NCBI RefSeq assembly: GCF_000368025.1
Contig: NZ_KB849212.1
Span: 365,014-429,013 of the forward strand
DNA length: 64,000 nucleotides
Direction: 5' to 3'
Origin: Acinetobacter parvus DSM 16617 = CIP 108168
Lineage (GTDB): Bacteria; Pseudomonadota; Gammaproteobacteria; Pseudomonadales; Moraxellaceae
Both the position numbers and the translations under genes were made by a program. Under the pieces are notes generated by a model. The model worked only from the letters and a program-made list of their open reading frames with translations, did no database searches and had not been told where the DNA came from. Shown here piece by piece: positions 44,706 to 54,141 of the stretch. Position 1 is the first letter of the stretch. Each line of letters opens with the position of its first letter.

Positions 44706-45034
44706 TGAGTAGTCATGACCATAATGCTGCTGGTGCATCACACGGTAACTTTAAGCAATACACGGTTGGTTTTATCCTATCTGTCATCCTTACCATCATC
44801 CCATTCGGGATGGTGATGGCAGGTGGTTTCGGTCGTGGCGTTTTAGTGACTGTGATTGCAATCACTGCTGTTGCTCAGGTTATTGTACAGCTTGTGTATT
44901 TCCTACACATGAATACCTCATCTGAACAACGCTGGAACCTGATTGCATTTATCTATACGATTCTTTGTATTGCGGTACTTTTAGTCGGTTCTGTGTGGGT
45001 AATGAACTACCTACACTACAACATGATGATCTAA
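44705..45034 (+). CDS. cyoD: Cytochrome bo3 quinol oxidase subunit IV
   Basis: This 109-aa protein has three membrane helices, starting MSSHDHNAAGASHG. I chose the ATG at 44705, which overlaps the cyoC stop (TAATG); the upstream in-frame start lies inside cyoC. It helps assemble the CuB site of subunit I. Confidence 0.95.
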   Translation: MSSHDHNAAGASHGNFKQYTVGFILSVILTIIPFGMVMAGGFGRGVLVTVIAITAVAQVIVQLVYFLHMNTSSEQRWNLIAFIYTILCIAVLLVGSVWVMNYLHYNMMI

Positions 45035-45044
45035 ACTGGTCGTC

Positions 45045-45923
45045 ATGTTTAAAAAGTATTTATTCCTGACTAAGCCAGGAATTCTCTTCGGTAATTTTAT
45101 TACCACCTTGGGCGGCTTTTTCCTAGCCGCCCAAGGCTCCATAGACTGCCTCTTATTATTACTTACACTGATTGGAACGACTTTTGTGGTTGCGTCTGGT
45201 TGTGTCGTAAATAATGTAATTGATCAAGACATCGATCAAAAAATGCAACGCACCATGAACCGTGCCCTTGTTAAGAAAACCATCTCCCCTACCATTGCAC
45301 TGCTTTATGCATTTGTGTTGGGTATGATTGGCTTTGGCATGCTTTGGTTTTATGTCAATGCGTATGCGTTTTTATTCGCTGTGATTGGTTTTGTGGTCTA
45401 TGTCGGTTTCTATAGCTTGTGGACCAAACGTACCACAATCCATCAAACCGTCATTGGTAGTATTTCTGGAGCGAGTCCACCTGTCATTGGTTATACGGCT
45501 GTAAGCCACCATTTCGATATGGCGGCCCTACTGATTTTTGTAGCCTATGCCTTATGGCAAATGCCACATTCATGGGGAATTGCAATCTATCGTTTTGATG
45601 ATTATAAAAATGCAGGAGTGCCGATCTTACCTGTAGCTCGCTCTATCCATAGAACGAAAATAGAATCACTGATCTATGTGGTTTTATTTACCTTTGCCAT
45701 GAATGCGCTATATGTTTATGGATACACCAATGTTGTTTTTCTGGTGATCTGTAACCTGCTTTGTGCCTACTGGTTCTACATTGGTATTTTAGGATTCAAG
45801 GCTGAGGATGATCAGCTTTGGGCAAAACGCTTTTTCTTATTCTCCGTGATTCTCATCACTGTCATTAGTCTGAGCTTTAGCTTTACCTTTAAAAGCCCTG
45901 CACCATTCCTCCCTATTTTTTAA
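45045..45923 (+). CDS. cyoE: Protoheme IX farnesyltransferase (heme O synthase)
   Basis: This 292-aa UbiA-family prenyltransferase makes the heme O needed by the oxidase. The Asp-rich motif NVIDQDIDQKMQRTMNR and the later YRFDDYKNAGVPILP loop are intact, with about eight membrane helices. It is the last gene of the operon, followed by a strong terminator. Confidence 0.96.
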   Translation: MFKKYLFLTKPGILFGNFITTLGGFFLAAQGSIDCLLLLLTLIGTTFVVASGCVVNNVIDQDIDQKMQRTMNRALVKKTISPTIALLYAFVLGMIGFGMLWFYVNAYAFLFAVIGFVVYVGFYSLWTKRTTIHQTVIGSISGASPPVIGYTAVSHHFDMAALLIFVAYALWQMPHSWGIAIYRFDDYKNAGVPILPVARSIHRTKIESLIYVVLFTFAMNALYVYGYTNVVFLVICNLLCAYWFYIGILGFKAEDDQLWAKRFFLFSVILITVISLSFSFTFKSPAPFLPIF

Positions 45924-45949
45924 AAAGATAGAGAACACTCTATCTTTTT
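45922..45949. terminator. Bidirectional terminator between cyoE and the ABC permease gene
   Basis: AAAAAGATAGAG and CTCTATCTTTTT form a 12-bp stem around AACA, overlapping the cyoE stop and serving both convergent transcripts. Confidence 0.9.
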
Positions 45950-45963
45950 ATTTAGTATTATAT

Positions 45964-47082
45964 CTAGGCCAGACGATTTCTAAACAACCATGCCGCTAAT
46001 GGCAAAGTGACTACCGCCAAAACTAGCATTGGCAGAAAATCGCCTTTGACCTGCTGAAAAGTTGCCCCTTCCAGATAAACCCGTTGCACCAAATCAATTC
46101 CGAACCGTAAAGGATTGGCATAAGTGGCTATTTCCAAAGCATACGGCATATTTTGTACGGGGGTTAAAAGACCAGACAACAACATCAACGGCATAATTAA
46201 AAAGAAAGTAAATAACATGGCTTGCTGCATATTCAGGGAAATTGCCGAAATGGATAATCCCACGCCCACCGTTGCAATGTTAAAACACAGTAAACCAAAA
46301 TAAAGTAAACCCAGTGAGCCATTCATGGGAATCTTAAACCAGAACAGGATAATGAGCAGAATAATAGTCGATTGCATCAAACCGACAAAAATAGGCGGTA
46401 AGGCTTTACCTATCATAATATGAATCGGGGTATAAGGCGTCACCAGCAACTGGTCAAATGTACCTTGTTCCCGCTCTCGTGCTACTGATAAAGCCGATAA
46501 CAATAACGTTTGTATCATGCTTAACGCTGCAATCAAAGATGGCATGATTCCCCATCGTGATTCCAGATTGGGGTTATACCATGTACGTGTTTCCACATTG
46601 ACCACCGTACCCGTTCCCAGATATTGCTGATTCACTCTAGCAACGACACTGTTGATATACACCCCTGCCATACTTGCAGTTGAAGAATTCCGACCATCCA
46701 GAATAACCTGAATCGGTGAAGCCTGTTCCTGATTAAGTTTATCCTCAAAATCAGCTGGAATGATAATCACGGCTAAAGCAGTTCGGTCATCAATCACCTG
46801 TTGAATCTGGGTATTATTATCCAGTGTCGCTGTGCGTTTAAAAATCCCTGAACCATCTAAATGATTGAGTAACTGTACTGATATTTGTCCTTTGCTCTGG
46901 TCTAATACTGCATAATCGACATGATTCACATTATAAGTGCCCGCATAGCCATATAATAAAGCTTGCAGTAATGCAGGCACAAATAATATTGCCCGATTGG
47001 CAGGGTCACTGAAAATAATCAGAAATTCTTTTTTAACCAAGACCAGAAGATAATTTAGCCAGTTAATGATTTTATTTATCAT
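45964..47082 (-). CDS. ABC-2-type transporter permease (YbhR-like)
   Basis: This 372-aa membrane protein has one N-terminal helix, a periplasmic domain of about 140 residues, and five C-terminal helices, the ABC-2 architecture. The motif AREREQGTFDQLLVTP is the coupling region. With its paralogue upstream it would form the channel of an exporter. The substrate is not known; related YbhFSR systems handle cations or drugs. It is the last gene of the operon. Confidence 0.9.
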   Translation of the reverse strand: MINKIINWLNYLLVLVKKEFLIIFSDPANRAILFVPALLQALLYGYAGTYNVNHVDYAVLDQSKGQISVQLLNHLDGSGIFKRTATLDNNTQIQQVIDDRTALAVIIIPADFEDKLNQEQASPIQVILDGRNSSTASMAGVYINSVVARVNQQYLGTGTVVNVETRTWYNPNLESRWGIMPSLIAALSMIQTLLLSALSVAREREQGTFDQLLVTPYTPIHIMIGKALPPIFVGLMQSTIILLIILFWFKIPMNGSLGLLYFGLLCFNIATVGVGLSISAISLNMQQAMLFTFFLIMPLMLLSGLLTPVQNMPYALEIATYANPLRFGIDLVQRVYLEGATFQQVKGDFLPMLVLAVVTLPLAAWLFRNRLA

Positions 47083-47100
47083 GGGCGTATCTCTATAAAA

Positions 47101-48225
47101 TCAGTTCAAGCGTTTTTGCAGCGACCTACAGGACGCCACAATAAAAATCATCACATACAGCATTAAAACAGCACATTCCTTGAGCCATAATGTCCAGTTA
47201 TCTCCCCCTAAAAACAGGGTTTTAATCAGCACCATAAAATGGGTTGCAGGTAAAATCTGGCTGATGATTTGGATAACAAAAGGCAGATTACGGGTATCAA
47301 ACACAAAACCAGACAGCATCATGGCAGGCATAAAACTGACCAATAATGCAATCTGGCTGGCTTTAAACTGATTCTGGGCAAAACCCGAAATAGTCAACCC
47401 CATCAACAGGGACACCATTAAATACAGGAATGCAGCACTCATTATCGACAGTAACGAACCACGCATGGGTACTGCAAACAAAAAATGTGTTGCGATTAGA
47501 CAGACCACAATATCTATCATGCCAATCAAGATATAGGGAATCAGTTTGGCAAGGACAATTTCCAGTGGACGCACAGGTGTGACAAATAAGGCTTCCAATG
47601 TGCCTCGTTCCCGTTCACGAGCAATCAATAAGGCAGTTAAAAATGCCCCGATTAAAGTCAGAATCAACACAATCAATCCAGGAACAATAAACCAAGTACT
47701 ATTTGCCGATTCGTTAAACCACATACGTTGTTCAACCGTCACCACACCACTGGATGAGGTCGTCTGACGGTCTGCCTGAATGGACTGTGTGGTTGCCAAT
47801 GCCCCTGAAATATACCCCTGTAAAGCTGATGCAATACTGGTGGAACGACCATTTGTAATCACCTGTATGGTCGCTGTACCTTTGGCGCTTTGCTGGGCAA
47901 AATCACTCGGCAAATTGACAATCGCATCTATTTCAGCCCGCCCGATTGCCTGCTGTGCCTGATAAAAATTTGAATACTGGCTGACATCGAGATATTGTGT
48001 TCCTTTTAAACCTGCAATGAGTTGTTGGCTTTGTGGACTACTGTTTTGCACCACCACGCCTACTCGCCCATGACTTAAATCAAAAGATAAACCATAACCA
48101 AACAATAAAATCAAAACTATCGGTAAAATTAGTCCAATCATTAAACTGCTTTTATCCCGCAATAGCTGATGACTTTCTTTACCAGTCAAGGCAATTAAAC
48201 GTCGAAAAAAGGGCGTAAATTTCAT
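47101..48225 (-). CDS. ABC-2-type transporter permease (YbhS-like)
   Basis: This 374-aa protein has the same layout as the downstream permease, including ARERERGTLEALFVTPVRP. The start overlaps the stop of the ATPase gene by 4 bases (ATGA type), so the two are translationally coupled. It probably heterodimerises with the product of 45964-47082. Confidence 0.9.
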   Translation of the reverse strand: MKFTPFFRRLIALTGKESHQLLRDKSSLMIGLILPIVLILLFGYGLSFDLSHGRVGVVVQNSSPQSQQLIAGLKGTQYLDVSQYSNFYQAQQAIGRAEIDAIVNLPSDFAQQSAKGTATIQVITNGRSTSIASALQGYISGALATTQSIQADRQTTSSSGVVTVEQRMWFNESANSTWFIVPGLIVLILTLIGAFLTALLIARERERGTLEALFVTPVRPLEIVLAKLIPYILIGMIDIVVCLIATHFLFAVPMRGSLLSIMSAAFLYLMVSLLMGLTISGFAQNQFKASQIALLVSFMPAMMLSGFVFDTRNLPFVIQIISQILPATHFMVLIKTLFLGGDNWTLWLKECAVLMLYVMIFIVASCRSLQKRLN

Positions 48226-49994
48226 TTACTTCCCCTTTCTTGCTGTGAACGAGCCTGTTCCACAATGGCAATAAAGGCACTGTTCATATCGGTTGCTCCT
48301 GCATTGCCGACCTGCTGTCGTACCTGTTGCGGTGAACCCAATGCCAGCATTTTTCCTGCGTCCTGAATGGCAATACGGTCGCAATATTCCGCTTCTTCCA
48401 TAAAATGCGTGGTGATGATAATGGTCATACCCTGATTGGCTAATTCGCCAATGATGTACCAAAAGGCACGTCTTGCCAAAGGGTCAATGCCACTGGTCGG
48501 TTCATCTAAAAACACGATTTCAGGCTGATGTAATAAGGCTGCTGCCATCGACAAACGCTGTTTAAAACCATTGGGTAAATCACCACTTTTAGCATGTGGT
48601 TTTAACTCGAATTGTTGTAAGGCTTGGTCAATCTGTTGTTTCAGTTTTTTGCCCGATAAACCATACGCACCGCCAAAAAATTTAAGATTATCCAGTACGG
48701 TTAAATTGCCATACAAAGCAAATTTTTGTGATACATAGCCAATTTTTGCCCGTGCTTCGGCTCGTGCGGTGCGTAAATTCATACCTGCCACTTGCAACAT
48801 GCCACTACTGGCAGGTAACAACCCGCATAACATGCGGAAAGTTGTGGTTTTTCCTGCACCATTTGGTCCTAATAAACCAAAAATCTCGCCACGTTGTACT
48901 TCAAATGAGGTGCTGGCAACTGCGGTAAAATCACCAAATTTGCGAACCAAATCTTTCACAATAATCACAGGCGATTGCTGTGCTGAAATTTCAGTTTGGC
49001 TCGGTAAAATTAATGTATCATCAAGATTGTTTTGTGGTTTATCCTGATGTTGTGCCTGATGTAAAAATAACATCAAGGCATCTTCCAGTTCGGGCGGTCT
49101 GGCGTGTACAACCGCACCTTGTGGCAAGTGTTCAATGGGAAATTGTGGATAATCCACTTTGCTAATAAAACGTACTACATCACCTTTCGGTACAGCATCG
49201 GTAATATATTGATGATTATCCAGTAAATACGCCTGTAAAGTTCGGGCTTTCATCTTTTCAGGCGGTTGCACCTGCCATGTTAGCCCTCGTACTTGTTCGC
49301 TGAGTTGCTGTGGTGTGCCTTGCTTTAAAACTTTACCCTCATACATCACATAAACTTCGGCACAGCGTTCAGCTTCGTCCATATAAGCCGTGCTGATGAT
49401 GACGCTTAAATTTTCTTCCCGCACCAACTGCTCGATAATCAGCCATAAATCCCGTCTGGATAATGGGTCTACCCCAACACTTGGCTCATCTAACAACAGC
49501 AATTCAGGCGAACGCACCAAAGTACACGCCAAACCCAGTTTTTGCTTCATACCACCAGATAATTTTCCAGCAGGACGTTCAGTAAATCGGGCTAAATCAG
49601 TAATGCTCAATAAACGGGCAAAGCGTTCTTTCCTTACATCTTGCGGCACACCATGTAAATCGGCATATAAATCCAGATTTTCCTGAATACTTAAATCTTC
49701 ATATAAGCCAAAGCGTTGCGGCATATAGCTGATGCGGTCTTGTACAGCCTGTGGATTTTTTGCCACATCAATCCCCAGCACTTCCAGCGAACCCGAGGTC
49801 GGTTGATATAAACCTGCAATCAGACGTAAAAAAGTGGTTTTTCCTGCACCATCAGGACCAACCAAGGCAGTAAGCTGCCCTGCCTGAATCTGCATATTTA
49901 AATCCTGCAATGCTGCAATATCGGGCACTTTTTTATTGTCAGATTTAAAGGTTTGCTGTAAATCGCACGCCACCACAACACGAGAATCACGCAT
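48222..49994 (-). CDS. ABC transporter ATP-binding protein with two nucleotide-binding domains (YbhF-like)
   Basis: This 590-aa tandem ATPase has its first NBD with Walker A GPDGAGKTT (46-54), signature LSGGM (145-149) and LLLLDEPS. The second has GPNGAGKTT (376-384) and VFLDEPTSGIDP. The second signature is degenerate (SGDLPNGFKQRL), so the two sites may be unequal. It lies 6 bases after the HlyD-type gene. Confidence 0.93.
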   Translation of the reverse strand: MRDSRVVVACDLQQTFKSDNKKVPDIAALQDLNMQIQAGQLTALVGPDGAGKTTFLRLIAGLYQPTSGSLEVLGIDVAKNPQAVQDRISYMPQRFGLYEDLSIQENLDLYADLHGVPQDVRKERFARLLSITDLARFTERPAGKLSGGMKQKLGLACTLVRSPELLLLDEPSVGVDPLSRRDLWLIIEQLVREENLSVIISTAYMDEAERCAEVYVMYEGKVLKQGTPQQLSEQVRGLTWQVQPPEKMKARTLQAYLLDNHQYITDAVPKGDVVRFISKVDYPQFPIEHLPQGAVVHARPPELEDALMLFLHQAQHQDKPQNNLDDTLILPSQTEISAQQSPVIIVKDLVRKFGDFTAVASTSFEVQRGEIFGLLGPNGAGKTTTFRMLCGLLPASSGMLQVAGMNLRTARAEARAKIGYVSQKFALYGNLTVLDNLKFFGGAYGLSGKKLKQQIDQALQQFELKPHAKSGDLPNGFKQRLSMAAALLHQPEIVFLDEPTSGIDPLARRAFWYIIGELANQGMTIIITTHFMEEAEYCDRIAIQDAGKMLALGSPQQVRQQVGNAGATDMNSAFIAIVEQARSQQERGSK

Positions 49995-50000
49995 GGTGTT

Positions 50001-51011
50001 TTACTCTTGTGCTATGGCTGATTGAGCAATTTTAACCGTCACAGGTTGTCCCATTTTTAACTGGTCATTCGGGTCATCAACATACACCCGTACTTCATAG
50101 ACCAGCGTAGTGCGAATATCTTCGGTTTGTACGGTTTTCGGGGTAAATTCAGCGACCGAAGAAATATAACCGACTTGACCCGTCATTGGTTGATTTGGTT
50201 GAGCATCACGAATAACCTGTGCGGTTAAACCCATTTTTATCTGACTTAAATCCTTCTCGCTGGCATACACGCGTACCCATTTCGGGTCGGTTAAAGCCAG
50301 TGTATAAACTGCTTTTTGCGGTGTGGTCATATCGCCCACTTCCTGCAATCTGGCACGCACCACAGCATTGACAGGTGAACGTAATGCACTTTGTGCAATC
50401 CTGTATTGAATTAAATCCAGACTGGATTGACTCACTTCATATTGGGCTTTAGTTGCTGCCCTATCTTCCGCTCTCGTGCCTTTTTGTAAAAGTTGTAGAT
50501 TGGCTTCACGCTCTTTTAAAGTCGCTGCTGCGGTTGCCTGATTACTTTTGGCATAATCCAGTTCCTGCTTGCTAATCGCTTGCCCTGCGGTACTTTGATT
50601 TAAAACCTGTAAACGCTGCAAATCCTTATTGGCTTTTTCCAGTTGGGCTTGCGCCGAAACAATCTGGGCTTTCGCTTGGGTGATTTCTTCGGGGCGTGTG
50701 CCTACGTCCTGTTTAATGATGGCTTGTTTCTGCACATCTAACTGGGCTTGAGCTTGTTTTGCCTGAATTTTTAACGCATCGGTATTCAACTGTGCCAATA
50801 GCTGCCCTTGCCGTACCTTATCGCCCTCCTGCACATTTAAACTTTGAATCCGTCCCGACTCCTCAAATGCCAGTGACACCTGACGAATATCAACGTTGCC
50901 ATATAAGGTGAGCGCAGCATCTTTCTGTTCATCCCGTTGAAAAAACCATATCGCAACTGCCAAAATAGCAATCGCAATCAGCACAGATACAGCAATGGCA
51001 GTTTTTTTCAT
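50001..51011 (-). CDS. HlyD-family periplasmic adaptor of ABC exporter (YbhG-like)
   Basis: This protein of about 336 aa is anchored by an N-terminal helix (TAIAVSVLIAIAILAVAIWFF). A biotinyl-lipoyl-like half (SLNVQEGDKVRQGQLLAQL) and a long Gln/Ala-rich coiled coil (about 75-200) follow, then the second barrel. It would connect the ABC permeases to the outer membrane. I chose the ATG at 51011 over a TTG at 51020. It is divergent from the TetR gene across a palindrome. Confidence 0.9.
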   Translation of the reverse strand: MKKTAIAVSVLIAIAILAVAIWFFQRDEQKDAALTLYGNVDIRQVSLAFEESGRIQSLNVQEGDKVRQGQLLAQLNTDALKIQAKQAQAQLDVQKQAIIKQDVGTRPEEITQAKAQIVSAQAQLEKANKDLQRLQVLNQSTAGQAISKQELDYAKSNQATAAATLKEREANLQLLQKGTRAEDRAATKAQYEVSQSSLDLIQYRIAQSALRSPVNAVVRARLQEVGDMTTPQKAVYTLALTDPKWVRVYASEKDLSQIKMGLTAQVIRDAQPNQPMTGQVGYISSVAEFTPKTVQTEDIRTTLVYEVRVYVDDPNDQLKMGQPVTVKIAQSAIAQE

Positions 51012-51035
51012 GAGCTGCAAACCTTTTTACCCTAA

Positions 51036-51062
51036 AGTTTAAATTAAATTTAAATTTAAACT
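51036..51062. promoter_or_regulatory. Palindrome, likely TetR operator of the exporter operon
   Basis: AGTTTAAATT and AATTTAAACT are perfect 10-base inverted repeats around a 7-base spacer. They lie centrally in the 107 bases between the divergent adaptor and TetR gene starts. TetR regulators usually bind such sites and repress both sides; binding is inferred. Confidence 0.7.
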
Positions 51063-51118
51063 ACACCAGATTGGCAAAAAAAGATATACTTGGGCTAGAA
51101 AAATATCGTGAGGCAATC

Positions 51119-51763
51119 ATGTCCTGTAATAGACGCAGTGATGGTGATGCAACCAAAGCCAAAATTCTGGATGCCGCAGGCAACCTGATTGCCCTACATG
51201 GCTTTGCCCAGACCAGTAACAAAGCCATTGCCCAAGCTGCCGAAGTCGATTTGGCAGCGATTAACTATCATTTCAATGGACGTGATGGCTTATATAAAGC
51301 CGTATTAATCGAAGCCCATGCACATTATATTGATGAGCAATATCTCATTGATTTGGTAGAAAGTGCATTGATACCAGAAGAAAAGTTACAGCAATTTTTT
51401 AAAACTTTAATTGAAAAAATCTGTGATACAGGACAATGGCATAGCAAAGTTTTTATTCGGGAACTCTTGTCTTCATCTATTCACTTACAGGATTTTATGC
51501 AGCATGAAGTGGCTAGAAAACTACAATTAATACAAAATATCATTTGTCAGATTTCGGGAATAGATGAACAGCATCCTATGTTACTACCAATGACATTAAG
51601 CATAGTTGCGCCCTGTATGATGTTAATTATTGCCACCAGTACCAATATTCCACATAGTCCATTGCTTCCCATTATCCATCTACCACCAGAACAATTAGCC
51701 CGACATTTTAGTCAGTTTGCTTTAGCTGGGTTACAAGCTAATTTCCCAAACCACATAAAATAA
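51119..51763 (+). CDS. TetR-family regulator (CecR/YbiH-like)
   Basis: This protein of about 214 aa has the TetR helix-turn-helix (KAKILDAAGNLIALHGFAQTSNKAIAQAAEVDLAAINYHFNGRDGLYKAVL) in its first 70 residues and a C-terminal ligand-binding domain of the DUF1956 type. CecR in E. coli sits beside ybhGFSR and represses it, and the same arrangement holds here. I chose the ATG at 51119 with GAGG upstream over a TTG at 51071. Confidence 0.88.
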   Translation: MSCNRRSDGDATKAKILDAAGNLIALHGFAQTSNKAIAQAAEVDLAAINYHFNGRDGLYKAVLIEAHAHYIDEQYLIDLVESALIPEEKLQQFFKTLIEKICDTGQWHSKVFIRELLSSSIHLQDFMQHEVARKLQLIQNIICQISGIDEQHPMLLPMTLSIVAPCMMLIIATSTNIPHSPLLPIIHLPPEQLARHFSQFALAGLQANFPNHIK

Positions 51764-51876
51764 GCTACTTCTCCCTTGCCAATATGTATTTTCCATTGTT
51801 TAGATCATCACAAAACGCCAATATAACTTGCGATTTGAGCCAAACATGACTAGAATTGTCGCTTCGCAATTTGCGA

Positions 51877-51946
51877 CATAACTAAATTAGTTATGACTCC
51901 TTGCTTCTGGCTTTATCAAGTCAGGGGCTGCTTAAACCGTAAGGAG
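51877..51946 (+). promoter_or_regulatory. rpsF leader: possible S6:S18-binding RNA structure
   Basis: In the leader, CTCCTT (51897-51902) can pair with the Shine-Dalgarno AAGGAG (51941-51946). A second stem forms from CTTCTGGCTT (51904-51913) and AAGTCAGGGG (51918-51927). An unpaired 3' stretch between them contains CCG at 51937-51939. This layout matches the known autoregulatory leader bound by the S6:S18 complex. Upstream, CATAACTAA and TTAGTTATG (51877-51895) form a separate perfect palindrome. Confidence 0.6.
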
Positions 51947-51952
51947 CTGACA

Positions 51953-52336
51953 ATGCGTCACTACGAAATCGTACTATTGGTACACCCAGACCAAAGCGAT
52001 CAAGTTGTAGGTATGGTTGAACGCTATATCTCTCAGATCAAAGAAGCTGAAGGTCAAATTCACCGTTTAGAAGATTGGGGCCGTCGCCAATTGGCTTACC
52101 CAATTAACAAGATTCATAAAGCACACTACATTCTTATGAATGTTGAATGTGGTCAAACGACTCTTGATGAACTAGAAGAATTGTTCCGTTATAACGACGC
52201 GATCATTCGCAACATCATCATCCGTCGTGAACACGCAATCACTGAAGAATCTCTACTTGCGAAAAGTGCTGAAGAAAAACGTGCCCGTAAGGCGCAACGT
52301 GAAGAAGCACAACACGCAGTTCAAGAAGCTGAATAA
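51953..52336 (+). CDS. rpsF: 30S ribosomal protein S6
   Basis: This 127-aa protein starts MRHYEIVLLVHPDQSDQV and contains EDWGRRQLAYPINK, the S6 pattern; the C-terminal tail is charged and helical. The ATG at 51953 follows AAGGAG at 7 bases; the longer frame from 51893 would run through the leader. It is first in rpsF-rpsR-rplI. Confidence 0.97.
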   Translation: MRHYEIVLLVHPDQSDQVVGMVERYISQIKEAEGQIHRLEDWGRRQLAYPINKIHKAHYILMNVECGQTTLDELEELFRYNDAIIRNIIIRREHAITEESLLAKSAEEKRARKAQREEAQHAVQEAE

Positions 52337-52347
52337 GGAGAACATCA

Positions 52348-52575
52348 ATGGCACGTTTTTACCGTCGTCGCAAGTTCTGCCGCTTTACAGCTGAGAAAGT
52401 TGCGTACATCGACTACAAAGATATCGACACTTTAAAACAGTACATCACTGAAAACGGCAAGATTGTTCCTAGCCGTATTACAGGTACTAAAGCTCGTTAT
52501 CAACGTCAATTAGCGTTAGCGATTAAACAAGCGCGCTATTTAGCGTTGATTCCTTACACTGACAATCATAAGTGA
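52348..52575 (+). CDS. rpsR: 30S ribosomal protein S18
   Basis: This 75-aa protein starts MARFYRRRKFCRFTAE and has DYKDIDTLKQYITENGKIVPSRITGT, conserved in S18. AAGGAG precedes the start. S18 pairs with S6 in the 30S platform. Confidence 0.98.
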   Translation: MARFYRRRKFCRFTAEKVAYIDYKDIDTLKQYITENGKIVPSRITGTKARYQRQLALAIKQARYLALIPYTDNHK

Positions 52576-52584
52576 GGTTGAGCC

Positions 52585-53031
52585 GTGGATATTATCTTAT
52601 TACAACGCATTAAGAACCTTGGTAAATTGGGCGACAAAGTATCAGTTAAAGCTGGTTACGGTCGTAACTTCCTGATCCCTCAAGGTAAAGCTGTAGCTGC
52701 AACTGAAGCAAACACTGCTGCTTTTGAAGCTCGTCGTGCTGAACTTGAAAAACAGGAAGCTGCTATTTTGGCTGCTGCAAATGCACGTGCTGAACAATTA
52801 AACGAAGTGAATATCGTCATCACAGCTAAAGCTGGTGATGAAGGTAAACTTTTCGGTTCGATCGGTACTCGTGACATCGCTGATGCCTTGACCAATGCTG
52901 GTCTTGCTGTAGACCGTGCAGAAGTTCGTTTACCAAACGGTGCGCTTCGTCACACTGGTGAATTCAACATCGCAATCCAATTGCATCATGATGTTGTTGC
53001 TGAAGTTCTCGTTACTATCGTATCTGAGTAA
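52585..53031 (+). CDS. rplI: 50S ribosomal protein L9
   Basis: This 148-aa protein has a GTG start and an N-terminal domain MDIILLQRIKNLGKLGDKVSVKAGYGRNFLIPQG joined by a long helix to the C-terminal domain, the L9 dumbbell. A strong terminator follows. Confidence 0.98.
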   Translation: MDIILLQRIKNLGKLGDKVSVKAGYGRNFLIPQGKAVAATEANTAAFEARRAELEKQEAAILAAANARAEQLNEVNIVITAKAGDEGKLFGSIGTRDIADALTNAGLAVDRAEVRLPNGALRHTGEFNIAIQLHHDVVAEVLVTIVSE

Positions 53032-53042
53032 TTTCTGCAAAG

Positions 53043-53073
53043 AAAAAGAGCATGTTTTACATGCTCTTTTTTT
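53043..53073 (+). terminator. Terminator of the rpsF-rpsR-rplI operon
   Basis: AAAAAGAGCATG and CATGCTCTTTTT enclose TTTTA, and the T-run follows directly, 12 bases after rplI. Confidence 0.93.
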
Positions 53074-53116
53074 ATGTCTGCTGATTTGTAAATTATTCTA
53101 TTTATTGAACATACAG

Positions 53117-53671
53117 CTAACCTATCTGCAATAAATATTTCACATAATCCACCGCACTCTGATTGATTTCATTCCTCGTAGGTTGAGTCTCTCCTTCTTC
53201 AGGATTTGTATCCATTCCATAAAAAACATACATGGGTTGATAATCGGCTTTTACATATCGCGCAGTTAATTCAAAAGGTAAACACAACTCTTTTAGAGAA
53301 AATTGATAGCGACCATCTGCTGCATAATCTTTTTCTTTAATGCCAGCAGAAACTGCTAGCGTTATTTTCTTATCTTTTAACTGATTTCCTGCTGAACCAT
53401 AGGCCCAACCATAAGTCAGTACATCATCAAGCCACTGTTTCAATAATGGCGGACAGTTAAACCAATAAATCGGAAACTGAAGAACCAAATTTTGGTGTGA
53501 TTCAACCAATGCTTGTTCTTTTGCCACATCAATATGGCCATCAGGATACTGTTGATACAGTTGATGCACAGTAAATTCATCTGAATATTGGCTTAACTCC
53601 TCAATCCATCGTTTATTTATGACAGAGTTTTCAATATCTGGATGAGCAACAATCACGAGTGTTTTCTTCAT
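53117..53671 (-). CDS. NAD(P)H-dependent oxidoreductase, flavodoxin-2 fold (YwrO/MdaB/KefF type)
   Basis: This 184-aa flavoprotein has TLVIVAHPDIENS at the N-terminus and LQFPIYWFNCPPLLKQWLDDVLTYGWAYG, the quinone reductase signature. It would reduce quinones or electrophiles in the cytosol. It is divergent from an HxlR regulator 134 bases away, a pairing often linked to electrophile stress. Confidence 0.88.
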   Translation of the reverse strand: MKKTLVIVAHPDIENSVINKRWIEELSQYSDEFTVHQLYQQYPDGHIDVAKEQALVESHQNLVLQFPIYWFNCPPLLKQWLDDVLTYGWAYGSAGNQLKDKKITLAVSAGIKEKDYAADGRYQFSLKELCLPFELTARYVKADYQPMYVFYGMDTNPEEGETQPTRNEINQSAVDYVKYLLQIG

Positions 53672-53805
53672 TTCAAACCATCACAACAGACATTTAAGTC
53701 TTTCACTAACAAGTATGAAATTAATTATAAAAGCATGCTACAAATTATATAAGTACGGTCATTATGGTTATATACTAAACCAAAAGTTAGTGTCAGAAGA
53801 TAACG

Positions 53806-54141
53806 ATGGAAACCTGCGCACCACCACATATTGACTTAGGACAAACTGATTTTGGATATACGCTTTCCTTAATCAATGGTAAATACAAAATGATTATTAT
53901 GTATTGGCTTTATCAACATAAATCTATTATGCGATTCAATGAGTTAAAACGCTCAATTGGTAATATTTCATTCAAAACCTTAAGTTTAACCTTGAAAGAA
54001 ATGGAAAAAGATCAACTAATTATCCGTAAGGAATATCCACAAATTCCCCCTAAAGTTGAATATAGCTTATCAGAACGAGGACTATCATTGATTCCTCTAT
54101 TAGATATGATGTGCCAATGGGGGGCAGCCAATCGGCTCTGA
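53806..54141 (+). CDS. HxlR-family transcriptional regulator
   Basis: This 111-aa winged-helix protein has the HxlR core LINGKYKMIIMYWL, FNELKRSIGNISFKTLSLTLKEMEKDQLI and PPKVEYSLSERGLSL. A cysteine at residue 3 is in the position where redox-sensing family members carry one. It probably controls the divergent oxidoreductase; this is inferred from gene order. Confidence 0.88.
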   Translation: METCAPPHIDLGQTDFGYTLSLINGKYKMIIMYWLYQHKSIMRFNELKRSIGNISFKTLSLTLKEMEKDQLIIRKEYPQIPPKVEYSLSERGLSLIPLLDMMCQWGAANRL

